A stretch of 56,474 nucleotides of DNA from Chloroflexota bacterium (GTDB lineage Bacteria; Chloroflexota; Anaerolineae; Anaerolineales; Villigracilaceae). Below the pieces are notes generated by a model. It did no database searches. It saw only the letters and a program-made list of their open reading frames with translations, and had not been told where the DNA came from. The number at the start of each line of letters is the position of its first letter. Position 1 is the first letter of the stretch. The position numbers and the translations under genes are program-made. The stretch is from positions 1-56,474 of the forward strand of contig JAKAKJ010000086.1 of the NCBI GenBank assembly GCA_021824575.1. Direction: 5' to 3'. Positions 1-8,883 of this stretch are shown piece by piece.

Positions 1-17
1 GCCTCCGACGGTGAGAT

Positions 18-539
18 TTGTATTTCAGCGATACAAAATCTACTACCTTCGGCGGCCCTTTGCTAGCCCTATTTTTTAAGGCTCAGTTCTTGTGCTCAAA
101 CACCCATTTTCCGACACGAACTAGCTATGGTCAAAAAACTGCTGGCGCTTCAAGACGATCTCCCGAAATTTTCGTTCCATTGAAAGCAAGGGACGAAGAC
201 CCTATCTTTTGGGGATGGCGGGCATTGTTTGTACAAGACCCTAAAAATCAAGACAAATATGATCGCCGCGATGTCAAAATGTTGATTCGCGGCAACATCG
301 AATCAATTAACATGATGACATGGCCTCTCAAACATGATTTTCGTTTGAGGAGCGAGTCTTTAAGACGTGGAGCAGAGATAGAGGACATTCTCAGAATTGA
401 ACGTTCTGATGGCACAGCAGGATATCAATATGTCGTTGAAGTGATTTCATCAACAGATCCAAATTACCCTGCCTTTTTAGCTCTCTGTTCTCACGAAACT
501 GGCAAACCCAATTCTCAAAAGAAATGGGGATACTACTAA
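18..539 (+). CDS. Probable restriction endonuclease, C-terminal part (possibly truncated)
   Basis: A 173-residue frame from a TTG at 18. The body contains a run rich in conserved-looking positions (RRSPEIFVPLKA, then DPIFWGW, then RNSKK-like NSQKKWGYY at the end), which I associate with the C-terminal DNA-recognition part of phospholipase-D-type restriction enzymes. That assignment is from memory of the family and is not proven here. No catalytic HxK motif is present, so if it is such an enzyme the nuclease half lies upstream. The same frame has a TGA at 12-14, so the gene is either interrupted, frameshifted or starts at the weak TTG (GGTGAG lies two bases before it). It faces two DNA methyltransferases across a shared terminator, which supports a restriction-modification role. 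Confidence 0.45.
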   Translation: MYFSDTKSTTFGGPLLALFFKAQFLCSNTHFPTRTSYGQKTAGASRRSPEIFVPLKARDEDPIFWGWRALFVQDPKNQDKYDRRDVKMLIRGNIESINMMTWPLKHDFRLRSESLRRGAEIEDILRIERSDGTAGYQYVVEVISSTDPNYPAFLALCSHETGKPNSQKKWGYY

Positions 540-544
540 AAATC

Positions 545-572
545 AAGCCTCTGTTTTTTGCGGAGGCTTTTG
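545..572. terminator. Terminator between convergent R-M genes
   Basis: A perfect 7-bp stem (AAGCCTC at 545-551 with GAGGCTT at 563-569), T-rich on the plus side and A-rich before it, so it can work in both directions. It sits in the 34-nt gap between the plus-strand putative nuclease and the minus-strand methyltransferase. Confidence 0.75.
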
Positions 573-573
573 T

Positions 574-2169
574 TTACTTCGGTTTTTGCACATCCAAAAT
601 AAATTCGGAAGCGACGGCATTTTTTCTGAAAATATCTCTGGAAACGAGCATTTCCATAGGCAAACTTTCCAAAGAGATAAAGCCAGCCGATTTCGCTAGA
701 TCAGAAAGCAGTGTGGTTGTCTCAATATCTACGCGCCTGTTTCCTGCAATCGTATGGTTATTACCAATCACTACATAAGCGTGAGAGCCAGGTTTTAGAG
801 ACAGGTATATGCCTTCAAAGACTTTTTGCATATCCAAAAAATATTTCCCTAACAAGGCAGAGAGATTTTTCCGCCTAAACCCTACATCCGAATTCCGATT
901 TAGTCTTTCGATTAAATCAACTGTTTTCACTATTGAAACAGGGAGTGCATTCTTGCTTTCTTCATAGTCAGCCCATAGTTTTCTGCGAATTCCATCGGTT
1001 ATTTCGCGGTTGCCAATCATACCCAAATTCTGTTCGGCTTGGTTTGAGCGTGAAAGTAAACCAAGATAACTTAGGCTTAAACGATCAGTATCAAGATATG
1101 GCAAAGCAGTCGCATAGGGAGGAGAAGTAATAATTACATCCACTTTACTGAGATATTTTTTCCAGTGGACGGGAATATCCAGAGCACTTCCTTCGAATAT
1201 TTGGTAATTGCCCAACTTGCTTTTTTGATTTTGATACAAAAAAGCCAAGACAATTCTTGCTGACCTTCCCAGTTCCTCTAGGAATTCTCGAATTGCGTCA
1301 AGGTCTGTATCAACCTTCATTTCTTTGCGAACTCGCAAATCACTTTCCTTTTGGTAAGAGACTGTCCGCAGGATGTTACTTAGTGCCACCAGCATAAAAT
1401 CACGAATTTTGGGATTTTCAATCTCGTCAATTCTTTGTTTAATCTCTTCCATATCAAACAAAACATGCTCGGCGAACCAGAGAGACAAATATCTCTGGTC
1501 ATGTTCAGGTAGCGACTTGAAATACTTCAAGCCAGATGGTTTGCCACTCGGTTTGGAGCGAAGTAAGGCGTCATGGATTTTCTTGTATTCCCGATTTAAT
1601 TCATCGGGCGCAACTTTCAAGATTTCGACTTTCGTCCGACTCATAAACGCTGATAAAGGATTGAGATCAATGCCAATCGCCGTTTGACTGGATAGAACAC
1701 CTTCTAGAATTGTTGTGCCACTTCCACACATAGGGTCAGCAACAATTCCTTTGTCAGTTGTCTTTGAAATGTTTATCAACGCCCTGACAAGTTGAGGGAA
1801 AAACCTGCCTCGGTATTCATGAATTCCATGAGAGCCATATCTCAATACACGACGATTAGGTAACGGAGCAGAACCATTGAACGGCAATTGACTTGCGATT
1901 TGTTCTGGCGAAACGCTATTTCTCACTACGTTTACAGTCGCCTCTCTAAGAACTTGGGTAGTTGCTTTGTTTTGTACTGATTCCCAGTAACTAAGTTTAC
2001 TGGCAAGAAAATTCTCACCCTCATTTGTTTTGATAGCATAATATTCGCCACCAATTTCACTTTCGGTTAGTGAGGGGGCAGAACCGCTTAAACTGGTTAA
2101 TTCCCTTATTGCCAGCATTTTTTCAAACGGTTGGATATAAGGCTTGATTTTGCATTTTAGAACAGCCAT
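574..2169 (-). CDS. SPPY-type DNA methyltransferase (second gene of pair)
   Basis: A 531-residue site-specific DNA methyltransferase. Seen in the sequence: HGIHEYRGRFFPQ followed by the AdoMet-binding motif ADPMCGSGTT near residues 115-160, and the catalytic motif TSPPYATALPY near residue 350. The SPPY form is typical of N4-cytosine methyltransferases, although some N6-adenine enzymes share it. Motif I comes before motif IV. I chose the ATG at 2169 because GAGG lies six bases ahead of it; a TTG at 2175 would overlap the previous stop. It directly follows the other methyltransferase, so the two are probably co-translated and methylate the two strands of one asymmetric site (inference). Codon use is visibly more AT-rich than in the housekeeping genes. 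Confidence 0.82.
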   Translation of the reverse strand: MAVLKCKIKPYIQPFEKMLAIRELTSLSGSAPSLTESEIGGEYYAIKTNEGENFLASKLSYWESVQNKATTQVLREATVNVVRNSVSPEQIASQLPFNGSAPLPNRRVLRYGSHGIHEYRGRFFPQLVRALINISKTTDKGIVADPMCGSGTTILEGVLSSQTAIGIDLNPLSAFMSRTKVEILKVAPDELNREYKKIHDALLRSKPSGKPSGLKYFKSLPEHDQRYLSLWFAEHVLFDMEEIKQRIDEIENPKIRDFMLVALSNILRTVSYQKESDLRVRKEMKVDTDLDAIREFLEELGRSARIVLAFLYQNQKSKLGNYQIFEGSALDIPVHWKKYLSKVDVIITSPPYATALPYLDTDRLSLSYLGLLSRSNQAEQNLGMIGNREITDGIRRKLWADYEESKNALPVSIVKTVDLIERLNRNSDVGFRRKNLSALLGKYFLDMQKVFEGIYLSLKPGSHAYVVIGNNHTIAGNRRVDIETTTLLSDLAKSAGFISLESLPMEMLVSRDIFRKNAVASEFILDVQKPK

Positions 2170-2171
2170 TA

Positions 2172-3329
2172 TCAACCTCGTTTTTGCAAAATCAGAATTC
2201 GCTCATCTCGAATCTTGCCAATTACAGGATTGAAGGCTTTTTTGGTGGCTTGCAATTCTCTGGACAAGCGAGCATGTTCAACAAAACCACTTTTAGATGC
2301 AATGTTAGAAAGCAATTCGGCATTGTCGATTTTTTCACCCTTGATGGTTGAATCACCAATTACAAAGCAGGCATATCGTTCACTTTTCAAATGCAGGTAA
2401 AGCCAATCGAAAATGGCTTGCATTTCCTTCTTGAAGGTCTCAATAGATGCGCCAACCTTACTATACTTTCTGTGTGAACCAATCTCGCGTTGCTTGAAAT
2501 CTTTGTAATCCATTCCAAGCCAAATCATTCGCGTCATGTGATAAAGATGATAACTGTAGGCATTAGGATAGGGTGGAGAGCAAACCATCAAATCAAATGA
2601 ACTAACTTCTGGAGCAGAAAGAATGTCAGAATGGTAGACCTTACAAAAGGTTCTACTATCTACTTGTTTTGTGAATTCTGAAACGGCACTCACCGATTTC
2701 AAGAGCGCATTAGCAAATTTTAGAAAAGTGTCTCCTGGTCGAATACCTTTTTCTCTACGAACATATCGGGTATCAGAGTCTTGTTTGGAGACAGTAATGA
2801 TAATTGAAGACAAAGCAGTAAGTGCAACTTGCTGACTAGTCTTTGTTGAGAGGTCTCTACACCAAGATAAAATTTCAGCCAATTCTTCAACTACAAACGG
2901 CTCAAACCAAAAAGAAAGAGCGTTATCATCTGGGCGGTATGCGCTCGATTTATAAGACTTCTTTTCAGGCAACATTCCGCGAAGCAACAATTCGCTAGAT
3001 AATCCTTGCGCTTGTTCTACCAATTTGCCCAACAAACTTTCATCGTTAGATTCAAAGCGTGTTGTCTTTGCTTCAGAAATCAGGCAAGCCAAAGGATTCG
3101 CGTCAATGCCAATTGCGTTTCTGCCCAATAAATTTGCTTCAACTAAAGTAGTTCCGCTTCCACAGAAAATATCAGCGACTGTTTCACCATACTTTGAGAG
3201 TTCCGAAATCAGCGAATGAGGAATCTGAGGAATGTATTTAGCAGGGTAAGGATGAAGACCGTGTGTTAGATAGGCGGTCTTGGCAGTTTTGAAATCCCAA
3301 TCTATTTGAATAAGGGTGTCGAGTGCCAT
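2172..3329 (-). CDS. SPPY-type DNA methyltransferase (first gene of pair)
   Basis: A 385-residue DNA methyltransferase. It opens with HGLHPYPAKYIPQIPHSLI, then the AdoMet motif ADIFCGSGTT with GIDANPLA downstream (about residues 25-80). The catalytic motif CSPPYPNAYSY is near residue 245. The overall architecture matches its downstream neighbour, but the sequences differ widely, so they are not a recent duplication. Its stop overlaps the start region of the next gene. The start ATG is only nine bases after a TATAAT, with no Shine-Dalgarno, so the mRNA may be nearly leaderless. The expected role is host protection against the nearby nuclease; an orphan or phage-defence role is also possible. 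Confidence 0.83.
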   Translation of the reverse strand: MALDTLIQIDWDFKTAKTAYLTHGLHPYPAKYIPQIPHSLISELSKYGETVADIFCGSGTTLVEANLLGRNAIGIDANPLACLISEAKTTRFESNDESLLGKLVEQAQGLSSELLLRGMLPEKKSYKSSAYRPDDNALSFWFEPFVVEELAEILSWCRDLSTKTSQQVALTALSSIIITVSKQDSDTRYVRREKGIRPGDTFLKFANALLKSVSAVSEFTKQVDSRTFCKVYHSDILSAPEVSSFDLMVCSPPYPNAYSYHLYHMTRMIWLGMDYKDFKQREIGSHRKYSKVGASIETFKKEMQAIFDWLYLHLKSERYACFVIGDSTIKGEKIDNAELLSNIASKSGFVEHARLSRELQATKKAFNPVIGKIRDERILILQKRG

Positions 3330-3338
3330 AACATTGAC

Positions 3339-3344
3339 ATTATA
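3339..3344 (-). promoter_or_regulatory. -10 box for methyltransferase operon
   Basis: TATAAT on the minus strand, nine bases upstream of the ATG at 3329. No convincing -35 was found at 17 bases. The spacing implies a 5' leader of only a few bases. Confidence 0.5.
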
Positions 3345-3466
3345 TCAGGAGATGTACAACTGTTCTATAAATAGTGACATTTTTTGTTCGCGCTTGCTTC
3401 ATGCAATCCGTCTTCTTCCACATAACCGCCCCTCCTGCATTGCCATCTTTTCCTTCGCCCATCAGT

Positions 3467-3472
3467 TATAAT
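3467..3472 (+). promoter_or_regulatory. -10 box for glyQS
   Basis: TATAAT about 37 bases before the glyQS ATG. No good -35 match at standard spacing. The bases before the ATG (CAATCCAAC) show no Shine-Dalgarno. Confidence 0.45.
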
Positions 3473-3509
3473 CCTATCACAATCCAAAATTAGAAACCGT
3501 CAATCCAAC

Positions 3510-6509
3510 ATGCCTCTCAACTTTCAACAAGTCATCCTCAGGTTACAAGAATTCTGGGCGGAGCGCGGCTGTGTGCTCTGGCAACCCTATTACACCCAAG
3601 TCGGCGCAGGGACGATGAACCCCGCCACCTTTTTGCGCGTGCTCGGACCCGAGCCGTGGAATGTGGCGTACGTCGAGCCGTCCATTCGTCCCGATGATGG
3701 ACGCTACGGCGAGAATCCGAATCGCTTCCAACAGCATTATCAGTTCCAGGTCATTCTCAAACCCGATCCGGGCAACCCGCAGGAAATCTATCTCGACTCG
3801 CTCAAAGCCATCGGCATTGACCCGCGCCAGCACGACATCCGCTTTGTGGAAGATAACTGGGAACAGCCCGCCATCTCCGCTTGGGGACTCGGTTGGGAGG
3901 TCTGGCTCGACGGTCAGGAGATCACACAGTTCACGTACTTTCAACAAGTGGGCGGCGTGACGCTCGATCCGGTCGCGGTCGAGATCACGTACGGACTCGA
4001 ACGCATTTTGATCGGCTTGCACAACGTCAAAGCCGCGTGGGATTTGCCGTGGAATGATTCGATCACGTATGGCGAAGTCCGCAAGCAGGAAGAGTTCGAG
4101 CACAGCAAATATTATTTTGAAGTCGCGGATGTGCAAGCCATGCGCGAAGTCTTTGAACGCTTCGAACGCGAAGCTGAGGCTTGTCTCGCGCAAGGGCTGG
4201 TCGTCCCCGCGCACGATTATGTTCTCAAATGCTCACACATCTTCAACACGCTCGATACGCGCGGCGCGGTCGGCGTCACCGAACGTCAGGCTTTCTTTCG
4301 GCGGATGCGCGATCTGGCGAGACGCGTCGCGGAAGCATACATCGAACAGCGCAAGCAGCTTGAATATCCGTTGCTAAGGCAAGGGAAAGGGGAAAAGAGC
4401 AAAGGGGAATTTGCGTTGCCCCTTATCCCTTCTTCCCCTCAGCCCTTCATTCTTGAAATTGGTGTCGAAGAACTCCCTGCCAGCGATGTGGACTCTGCTC
4501 ACGATCAACTTGTCACCCGACTCCCATCACTCCTCGATGAACTTCATCTTGAACATGGAGATGTGCGCGTCTTCTCGACCCCACGGCGGCTTGTTGCGTC
4601 AGTAGCGAGTCTCAGCCCGCGCCAACCCGACCGGGAAGACCTCGTCAAAGGTCCGCCCGCGGATAAAGCCTTCGATAAAAATGGAATCGCATCACCTGCC
4701 GCGATGGGCTTTGCCAAAAAGAATGGCGTTGAGACCAAAGATTTACAAGTTCGCGAACAAGATGGCGGCAAGTATGTCTTTGCCGTTGTGAAACAAACTG
4801 GTCGCCCAACGCCGGAAGTTTTATCCGAAGCATTACCAAAACTTGTTGAGAGTATTAAGTTTGAAAAATCTATGCGCTGGAATGAATCAGGTGTCGCATT
4901 CTCGCGTCCGATTCGCTGGCTGGTTGCATTGCTCGGCGACTCAGTGATTCCATTTGAATATGCTGGCGTCGCTTCTGGCAACGTCACGCGCGGACTGCGT
5001 CCATACGATTCACCTGAAATCAAAATTCTATCTGCTGATAAATATTTTGATATTGTCCATGAATCGGGCATCGTGTTGGATACTGAAGAACGCAAAGCAT
5101 CCATCGTTGAACAGGTCAAACAAGCCGCGGCCTTGGTCGGCGGTGAAGCCATGATTGATGACGATTTATTGGACGAAGTTGCGAATCTCATCGAAATGCC
5201 AACTGCGGTAATGGGCGAATTCAATTCGGAATTTTTACAACTGCCGCGCGATGTTTTGATCTCGGTGATGAAGAAGCATCAACGATATTTCCCCCTCACC
5301 CCAGCCCCTCTCCCTCAGGGAGAGGGAAAAGGGGTGAGGGATGGACTCCTCCCTCACTTCATTGCCATTCGCAACGGCGATGAAATGGGTGTTGACCTTG
5401 TCCGTCAGGGAAATGAACACGTGCTCGGCGCGCGTTTTGCGGATGCAAACTTCTTCGTCCGCGAAGATTTGAAACACAAGCTTGAAGAATTCCGCCCGAA
5501 ACTTTCGGGTTTGATCTTCCAAACCAAACTCGGCTCGATGCTGGAGAAGTCCGATCGTATGTTGAAGCTTGGCGCAGAGCTAACACCCATGTTTAGCATC
5601 AAAGATCCAACGATGATCAAGCATGTGGCGCGCAGTATCTACCTTGCCAAAGCTGACCTTGTCACTCAGATGGTCACAGAAATGACTTCATTGCAGGGCA
5701 TCATTGGACGTGAATACGCTGTGCGAAGTGGTGAACATGCGGATGTGGCATTGGCAATTGGCGAGCAATATCAACCTGTGCCAAAATCAAAAATTGGCGT
5801 CGTGGTCGCGCTGGCAGATCGAATCGATTCGCTGGTTGGCTTATTCGCCGCTGGTCTTGCTCCCACTGGTGCGAAAGACCCGTTTGGGTTGCGCCGTGCC
5901 GCGATTGGTGTTGTGCAACCTTTGATAGAGCATGGCATTTCATTTGATCTGCGTGAGGCTTTTAGCAAAGCCGCGAAGTTACAGCCGATCCCTGTGAGTA
6001 ATGAAGTTCAAAAACAAGCTTTGGAATTCATTGCCGGCCGCTTGAGCGTTGTGTTGAAGGATTCCGGTTACCGGTATGATGTTGTTGACGCAGTGTTGGC
6101 AGAACAAAGCGCAAACCCCGCGGCGTCTGCGGACGCGGTCAAACAGTTGCAGGCGTGGGTCAAGCGCAAAGATTGGCATGAGATTCTTCCCGCTTTCGCG
6201 CGATGTGTGAGAATCACCAGAGATCAAAAACAAACCTTCAGAGTGAATCCAAAGAACTTTGCCGAGAAACCGGAAGAGGCGTTGTTCAAAGCTCTGGAGA
6301 AAGCTGAGTCCGCTTCACGCCGGGAAGGAAGCGTGGATGATTTCCTGAAAGCCTTCGTCCCGATGATTCCCGCTGTCAACGAATTCTTCGATAATGTCCT
6401 TGTCATGGCCGACGACAAAGTCTTGCAGGAGAATCGTCTTGGACTGTTACAAAGAATTTCGGCATTGGCAGGCGGTGTAGCAGATTTATCGAAGCTGGAA
6501 GGATTCTAA
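3510..6509 (+). CDS. glyQS: Glycyl-tRNA synthetase, fused alpha and beta chains
   Basis: A 999-residue single-chain form of bacterial glycyl-tRNA synthetase, which charges tRNA-Gly in the cytoplasm. Residues 1-290 are the alpha (catalytic) chain, starting [21 protein letters not shown] and including [21 protein letters not shown]. Residues from about 312 on are the beta chain ([17 protein letters not shown]), including the HD-like and C-terminal anticodon-binding parts. Separate GlyQ and GlyS are the norm; fused forms are known in Chlamydia, for example. Two oddities: the linker (about residues 290-311) is encoded by an imperfect purine/pyrimidine inverted repeat, and residues about 595-610 ([16 protein letters not shown]) are the translation of a palindromic repeat sitting in frame in a surface loop just after KKHQRYFP. 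Single-gene unit closed by a hairpin terminator. Confidence 0.97.
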   Translation: MPLNFQQVILRLQEFWAERGCVLWQPYYTQVGAGTMNPATFLRVLGPEPWNVAYVEPSIRPDDGRYGENPNRFQQHYQFQVILKPDPGNPQEIYLDSLKAIGIDPRQHDIRFVEDNWEQPAISAWGLGWEVWLDGQEITQFTYFQQVGGVTLDPVAVEITYGLERILIGLHNVKAAWDLPWNDSITYGEVRKQEEFEHSKYYFEVADVQAMREVFERFEREAEACLAQGLVVPAHDYVLKCSHIFNTLDTRGAVGVTERQAFFRRMRDLARRVAEAYIEQRKQLEYPLLRQGKGEKSKGEFALPLIPSSPQPFILEIGVEELPASDVDSAHDQLVTRLPSLLDELHLEHGDVRVFSTPRRLVASVASLSPRQPDREDLVKGPPADKAFDKNGIASPAAMGFAKKNGVETKDLQVREQDGGKYVFAVVKQTGRPTPEVLSEALPKLVESIKFEKSMRWNESGVAFSRPIRWLVALLGDSVIPFEYAGVASGNVTRGLRPYDSPEIKILSADKYFDIVHESGIVLDTEERKASIVEQVKQAAALVGGEAMIDDDLLDEVANLIEMPTAVMGEFNSEFLQLPRDVLISVMKKHQRYFPLTPAPLPQGEGKGVRDGLLPHFIAIRNGDEMGVDLVRQGNEHVLGARFADANFFVREDLKHKLEEFRPKLSGLIFQTKLGSMLEKSDRMLKLGAELTPMFSIKDPTMIKHVARSIYLAKADLVTQMVTEMTSLQGIIGREYAVRSGEHADVALAIGEQYQPVPKSKIGVVVALADRIDSLVGLFAAGLAPTGAKDPFGLRRAAIGVVQPLIEHGISFDLREAFSKAAKLQPIPVSNEVQKQALEFIAGRLSVVLKDSGYRYDVVDAVLAEQSANPAASADAVKQLQAWVKRKDWHEILPAFARCVRITRDQKQTFRVNPKNFAEKPEEALFKALEKAESASRREGSVDDFLKAFVPMIPAVNEFFDNVLVMADDKVLQENRLGLLQRISALAGGVADLSKLEGF
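4383..4446. repeat. Imperfect inverted repeat encoding the GlyRS alpha-beta linker
   Basis: A purine-rich arm (GGGAAAGGGGAAAAG...AAAGGGG) is followed by a pyrimidine-rich arm (CCCCTTATCCCTTCTTCCCC) that pairs with it imperfectly. It is read as a Gly/Lys/Glu then Pro/Ser-rich linker. Its composition is unlike the flanking codons. Confidence 0.6.
5293..5340. repeat. Palindromic (REP-like) element read in frame inside glyQS
   Basis: Nested perfect arms: CCCTCACCCC (5293-5302) pairs with GGGGTGAGGG (5331-5340), and CCCTCTCCCT (5306-5315) pairs with AGGGAGAGGG (5317-5326). Its outer arms match those of the element at 27266-27313 between nuoM and nuoN. It has 48 bases, exactly 16 codons, so the reading frame is kept. 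Confidence 0.85.
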
Positions 6510-6698
6510 CAACCACGGACGACGAACGACGGACAACAATGGCGGCGTGTGCGGCGCGTACGATACCATTCAAATCCGAACTTCAATAACGTTGGTTCGA
6601 GATAAAGAACGGCTGCCCTTTTGAACGCCGGAAACGCAGATTTTTTCTTTTTCATCAGCATACATCAGCGTTTTTTTGTATCTCAATTTCCTGGCTTT

Positions 6699-6727
6699 AT
6701 CCCTCCCGCAAACAGGGAGGGATTTTT
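6699..6727 (+). terminator. Terminator of glyQS
   Basis: A 9-bp perfect stem (ATCCCTCCC with GGGAGGGAT, 7-nt loop) followed by five T. The 180 bases between the glyQS stop and this hairpin hold no gene I can support. Confidence 0.85.
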
Positions 6728-6755
6728 CGTAATATCCCTCCCCTTTCATCGTTAG

Positions 6756-6761
6756 TATAAT
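6756..6761 (+). promoter_or_regulatory. -10 box, likely leaderless start of the ECF gene
   Basis: TATAAT ends seven bases before the GTG start codon at 6769, so transcription should begin at or next to the start codon. No Shine-Dalgarno is present. Confidence 0.55.
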
Positions 6762-6768
6762 TGAAAGA

Positions 6769-7347
6769 GTGGCGCCTTCCTCAACTGTCCGCAACGAACC
6801 CCCGATCCCGGATGAAGCCCACCTTGTTCGGCAGGCCCAATCCGGTGACGCAGACTCCTTCGCACGACTTTATGATGGCTATGTCGAGCGCGTCTATCGC
6901 TATGTATTTTTCCGTGTCTCGGACGATGAAATGGCAGAGGATATAACTTCACAGGTCTTTCTCAAAGCCTGGGAGAATCTTGATCATTATCACTCCGGCA
7001 GTTCGCCGTTTCTGGCATGGCTTTATACGATTGCGAGAAACCAGGTGATTGACCATTACCGTGCCCGCAAACAATCCGTCTCGATTGACGAAGCTGTTTC
7101 ACTGCCGGCAAAAGACGAGACGGTGGACGAACAGGTTCAATCCCGGTTCGAGTTGCAGGCCATGCGCGATGCCCTGCAATATTTGACAGAGGAGCAGCAG
7201 CAGGTTTTGACCCTGAGATTCATCGCGGGATTGGAGACCAGCGAAATTTCCGAGCGGATGGGCAAGGCTGAAGGTGCGGTCCGCGCATTGCAGATGCGGG
7301 CGCTGCAGGCGCTCTCGAAGATTATGACCGAGAAGGAATTGAAATGA
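6769..7347 (+). CDS. ECF-type RNA polymerase sigma factor
   Basis: A 192-residue group-4 sigma-70 factor that redirects RNA polymerase to a small regulon. Region 2 is visible at about residues 20-100 (ARLYDGYVERVYRYVFFRV, DDEMAEDITSQVFLKAWENL, then SPFLAWLYTIARNQVIDHYR). Region 4 is at about 130-185 (LQYLTEEQQQVLTLRFIAGL, SEISERMGKAEGAVRALQMRA). Start is GTG at 6769, close behind a TATAAT. Its stop overlaps the next start by 4 bases (ATGA), so the DUF5667 membrane protein is translationally coupled and probably its anti-sigma partner. Target promoters cannot be read with confidence. Confidence 0.92.
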   Translation: MAPSSTVRNEPPIPDEAHLVRQAQSGDADSFARLYDGYVERVYRYVFFRVSDDEMAEDITSQVFLKAWENLDHYHSGSSPFLAWLYTIARNQVIDHYRARKQSVSIDEAVSLPAKDETVDEQVQSRFELQAMRDALQYLTEEQQQVLTLRFIAGLETSEISERMGKAEGAVRALQMRALQALSKIMTEKELK

Positions 7348-8153
7348 ACGACTTCGAAATTGTTTTGGATGAATGTCTGGGCCAGATTGCCAGCGGCGCG
7401 TCCTCCGTGGACGAATGCCTGGCGCGTCATCCCGAACATGCCGTGCAGCTAAAGCCGCTCCTGCAAACCGCCGCACGGTTCGACGCCGCACGGGACGTCA
7501 AACCTTCTCTGGTCTTCAAAGCGCGCGCCCGCACACAACTGACAAATTACATGCAAGCTCATCCGCGCCGCCAGTCGCGGACGGCATCACCGCTCTGGCG
7601 CGTGGCGATCAGTTTGGCGGTATTAGCCGCCGCGTTCCTTGTCACGGGTACGGCGTTTGCTCAAGGCGCGCTGCCCGGACAGCCTTTGTACGCGTGGAAA
7701 TTATCCAGCGAAAATGTTTGGCGCGCGATTGCGCCGAATCCTGTCGCGGTGGATTTGGCTCTCGCCAACCGTCGAGTAGCGGAGATGACCGCGGTGGAGG
7801 GGAATGCCGCGGGAGAGTCTCAGGCGCAGAAAGGTTATCTCGAAGTGCTGGCCCGCTTGAAATCCGAGAGTGACACGCAGAATCAAATCTTGATTTTACA
7901 GACGCTCCAATCCCACCAGAAAAAATTATCCGGGGCTGGTATTTCCATCCCTGATTTGAATCAACTTCTTTCGCCGTCAGGCTCCAATTCCGTCGCCCCT
8001 GGTTCCAGCCCGGCCAAGCCGGCGAAGACGCCGCAGCCTGGACCGATTCTGCCGCCTCCGGCGCAAACTGTGATGCCAGACCTCCCGCCTCAGGCGCTGA
8101 CCGCCATGCCGAAGGGCATTTCAACTCCCCAGATTCCGCCTCCTGCCCCGTAA
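7344..8153 (+). CDS. DUF5667-domain membrane protein, putative anti-sigma factor
   Basis: 269 residues. An N-terminal cytoplasmic part (about 1-80) carries a motif of the kind LDECL..I..G..SVDECLARHPEHA..LKPLL. It is followed by one membrane helix (about 85-105), an outward segment beginning ALPGQPLYAWKLSSENVWRAI that resembles DUF5667, and a Pro/Ala-rich tail (about 207-269). One-helix topology plus ATGA overlap with an ECF sigma gene is the usual arrangement of anti-sigma factors. No zinc-binding HxxxCxxC motif is present, so it is not a ZAS-type protein. The regulatory role is inference from context. Confidence 0.7.
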   Translation: MNDFEIVLDECLGQIASGASSVDECLARHPEHAVQLKPLLQTAARFDAARDVKPSLVFKARARTQLTNYMQAHPRRQSRTASPLWRVAISLAVLAAAFLVTGTAFAQGALPGQPLYAWKLSSENVWRAIAPNPVAVDLALANRRVAEMTAVEGNAAGESQAQKGYLEVLARLKSESDTQNQILILQTLQSHQKKLSGAGISIPDLNQLLSPSGSNSVAPGSSPAKPAKTPQPGPILPPPAQTVMPDLPPQALTAMPKGISTPQIPPPAP

Positions 8154-8171
8154 CATTTTGCGTTTTGATTC

Positions 8172-8205
8172 GTCTCTTTTTTTAGAGACTCTATTGTAAG
8201 AGTCT
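8172..8205 (+). promoter_or_regulatory. Two mutually exclusive hairpins after the DUF5667 gene
   Basis: GTCTCT (8172-8177) can pair with AGAGAC (8184-8189) across a run of T. Alternatively AGACTCT (8186-8192) can pair with AGAGTCT (8199-8205). The shared strand means only one can form. A 14-bp palindrome CATTTTATAAAATG follows at 8228-8241, just upstream of the next gene. Confidence 0.4.
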
Positions 8206-8299
8206 GCCAGACCGATTTGAGGGTGTCCATTTTATAAAATGAACCCGCGGCGATGAATCGCGAAAGAACGGTTGGGCACTCTCCACTTTTGGAGGTACG

Positions 8300-8632
8300 A
8301 TGTTCAAGACTGGTTTATTGTTACTGCTGGGATTGGGGATTGGGTTATGGCTCGGCTTCAACCCGCAGGCGCATCAGAAGATGCTTCAAAATTGGGAACA
8401 GGCAAAATCCGGATACCTGAGGATGCAAGCCCAGGCGACGACGAAACTCAACGGATTGACTGTGCAGGTGGGATCGTCGAAGCAAAGCGCGTCCAGCTCC
8501 ACGCCAACGTGGATCAATACAGCGTGGCAGCAGCTTGCCTCGATCTTCAATACCATTTGGAGTTCCGTGCGCAGGTTCTGGCTGAGCATTTCAGTGGGCC
8601 TGAACTCGAGTCACCTGAGATTGAAAAAATAA
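8300..8632 (+). CDS. Small membrane-anchored protein of unknown function
   Basis: 110 residues. It starts with one hydrophobic helix (residues 3-20, Leu/Gly-rich), followed by a soluble region with Gln, Ala and Thr, then a Ser-rich stretch and a short Trp-containing amphipathic part ending in a basic tail. The start is chosen for the strong GGAGG located before the ATG (GGAGGTACG-ATG). A longer frame in another phase overlaps it but lacks a ribosome-binding site. It lies between the ECF/DUF5667 pair and a secreted protein with almost the same leader (GGAGGTACTATC-ATG), so all may belong to one regulon. I do not recognise a family. Confidence 0.65.
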   Translation: MFKTGLLLLLGLGIGLWLGFNPQAHQKMLQNWEQAKSGYLRMQAQATTKLNGLTVQVGSSKQSASSSTPTWINTAWQQLASIFNTIWSSVRRFWLSISVGLNSSHLRLKK

Positions 8633-8635
8633 CTC

Positions 8636-8673
8636 AAATCGAAGGCGGCCAAACGGCCGCCTTCGATTTTTAA
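8636..8673 (+). terminator. Terminator after the small membrane protein
   Basis: A perfect 15-bp stem (8636-8650 with 8655-8669) with an AAAC loop and a T run. Begins four bases after the stop codon. The 210 bases from here to the next gene show no further gene. Confidence 0.92.
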
Positions 8674-8883
8674 TTTGACTTTCATTTTGGCAAACGATTG
8701 GGAGTGTATAGATCTGCGATATGCGCGCGGGAAATTCATCAATCCATTTTGTTCCGTGCCCGAAATATTTTCCATTCATTTTGAGTTGGTGACCGCGCAA
8801 GCGTAATATTTGCGGCAGCGCCTCGTTATCTGAATTGAACGACCGCAACAAAGAAAGGTCGAATCCAACTCGGAGGTACTATC

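Noticed and set aside
8272-8673. A 133-residue frame overlapping the small membrane protein
   Set aside because: No ribosome-binding site, and it runs through the terminator hairpin; the 8300 frame has GGAGG and a membrane helix.
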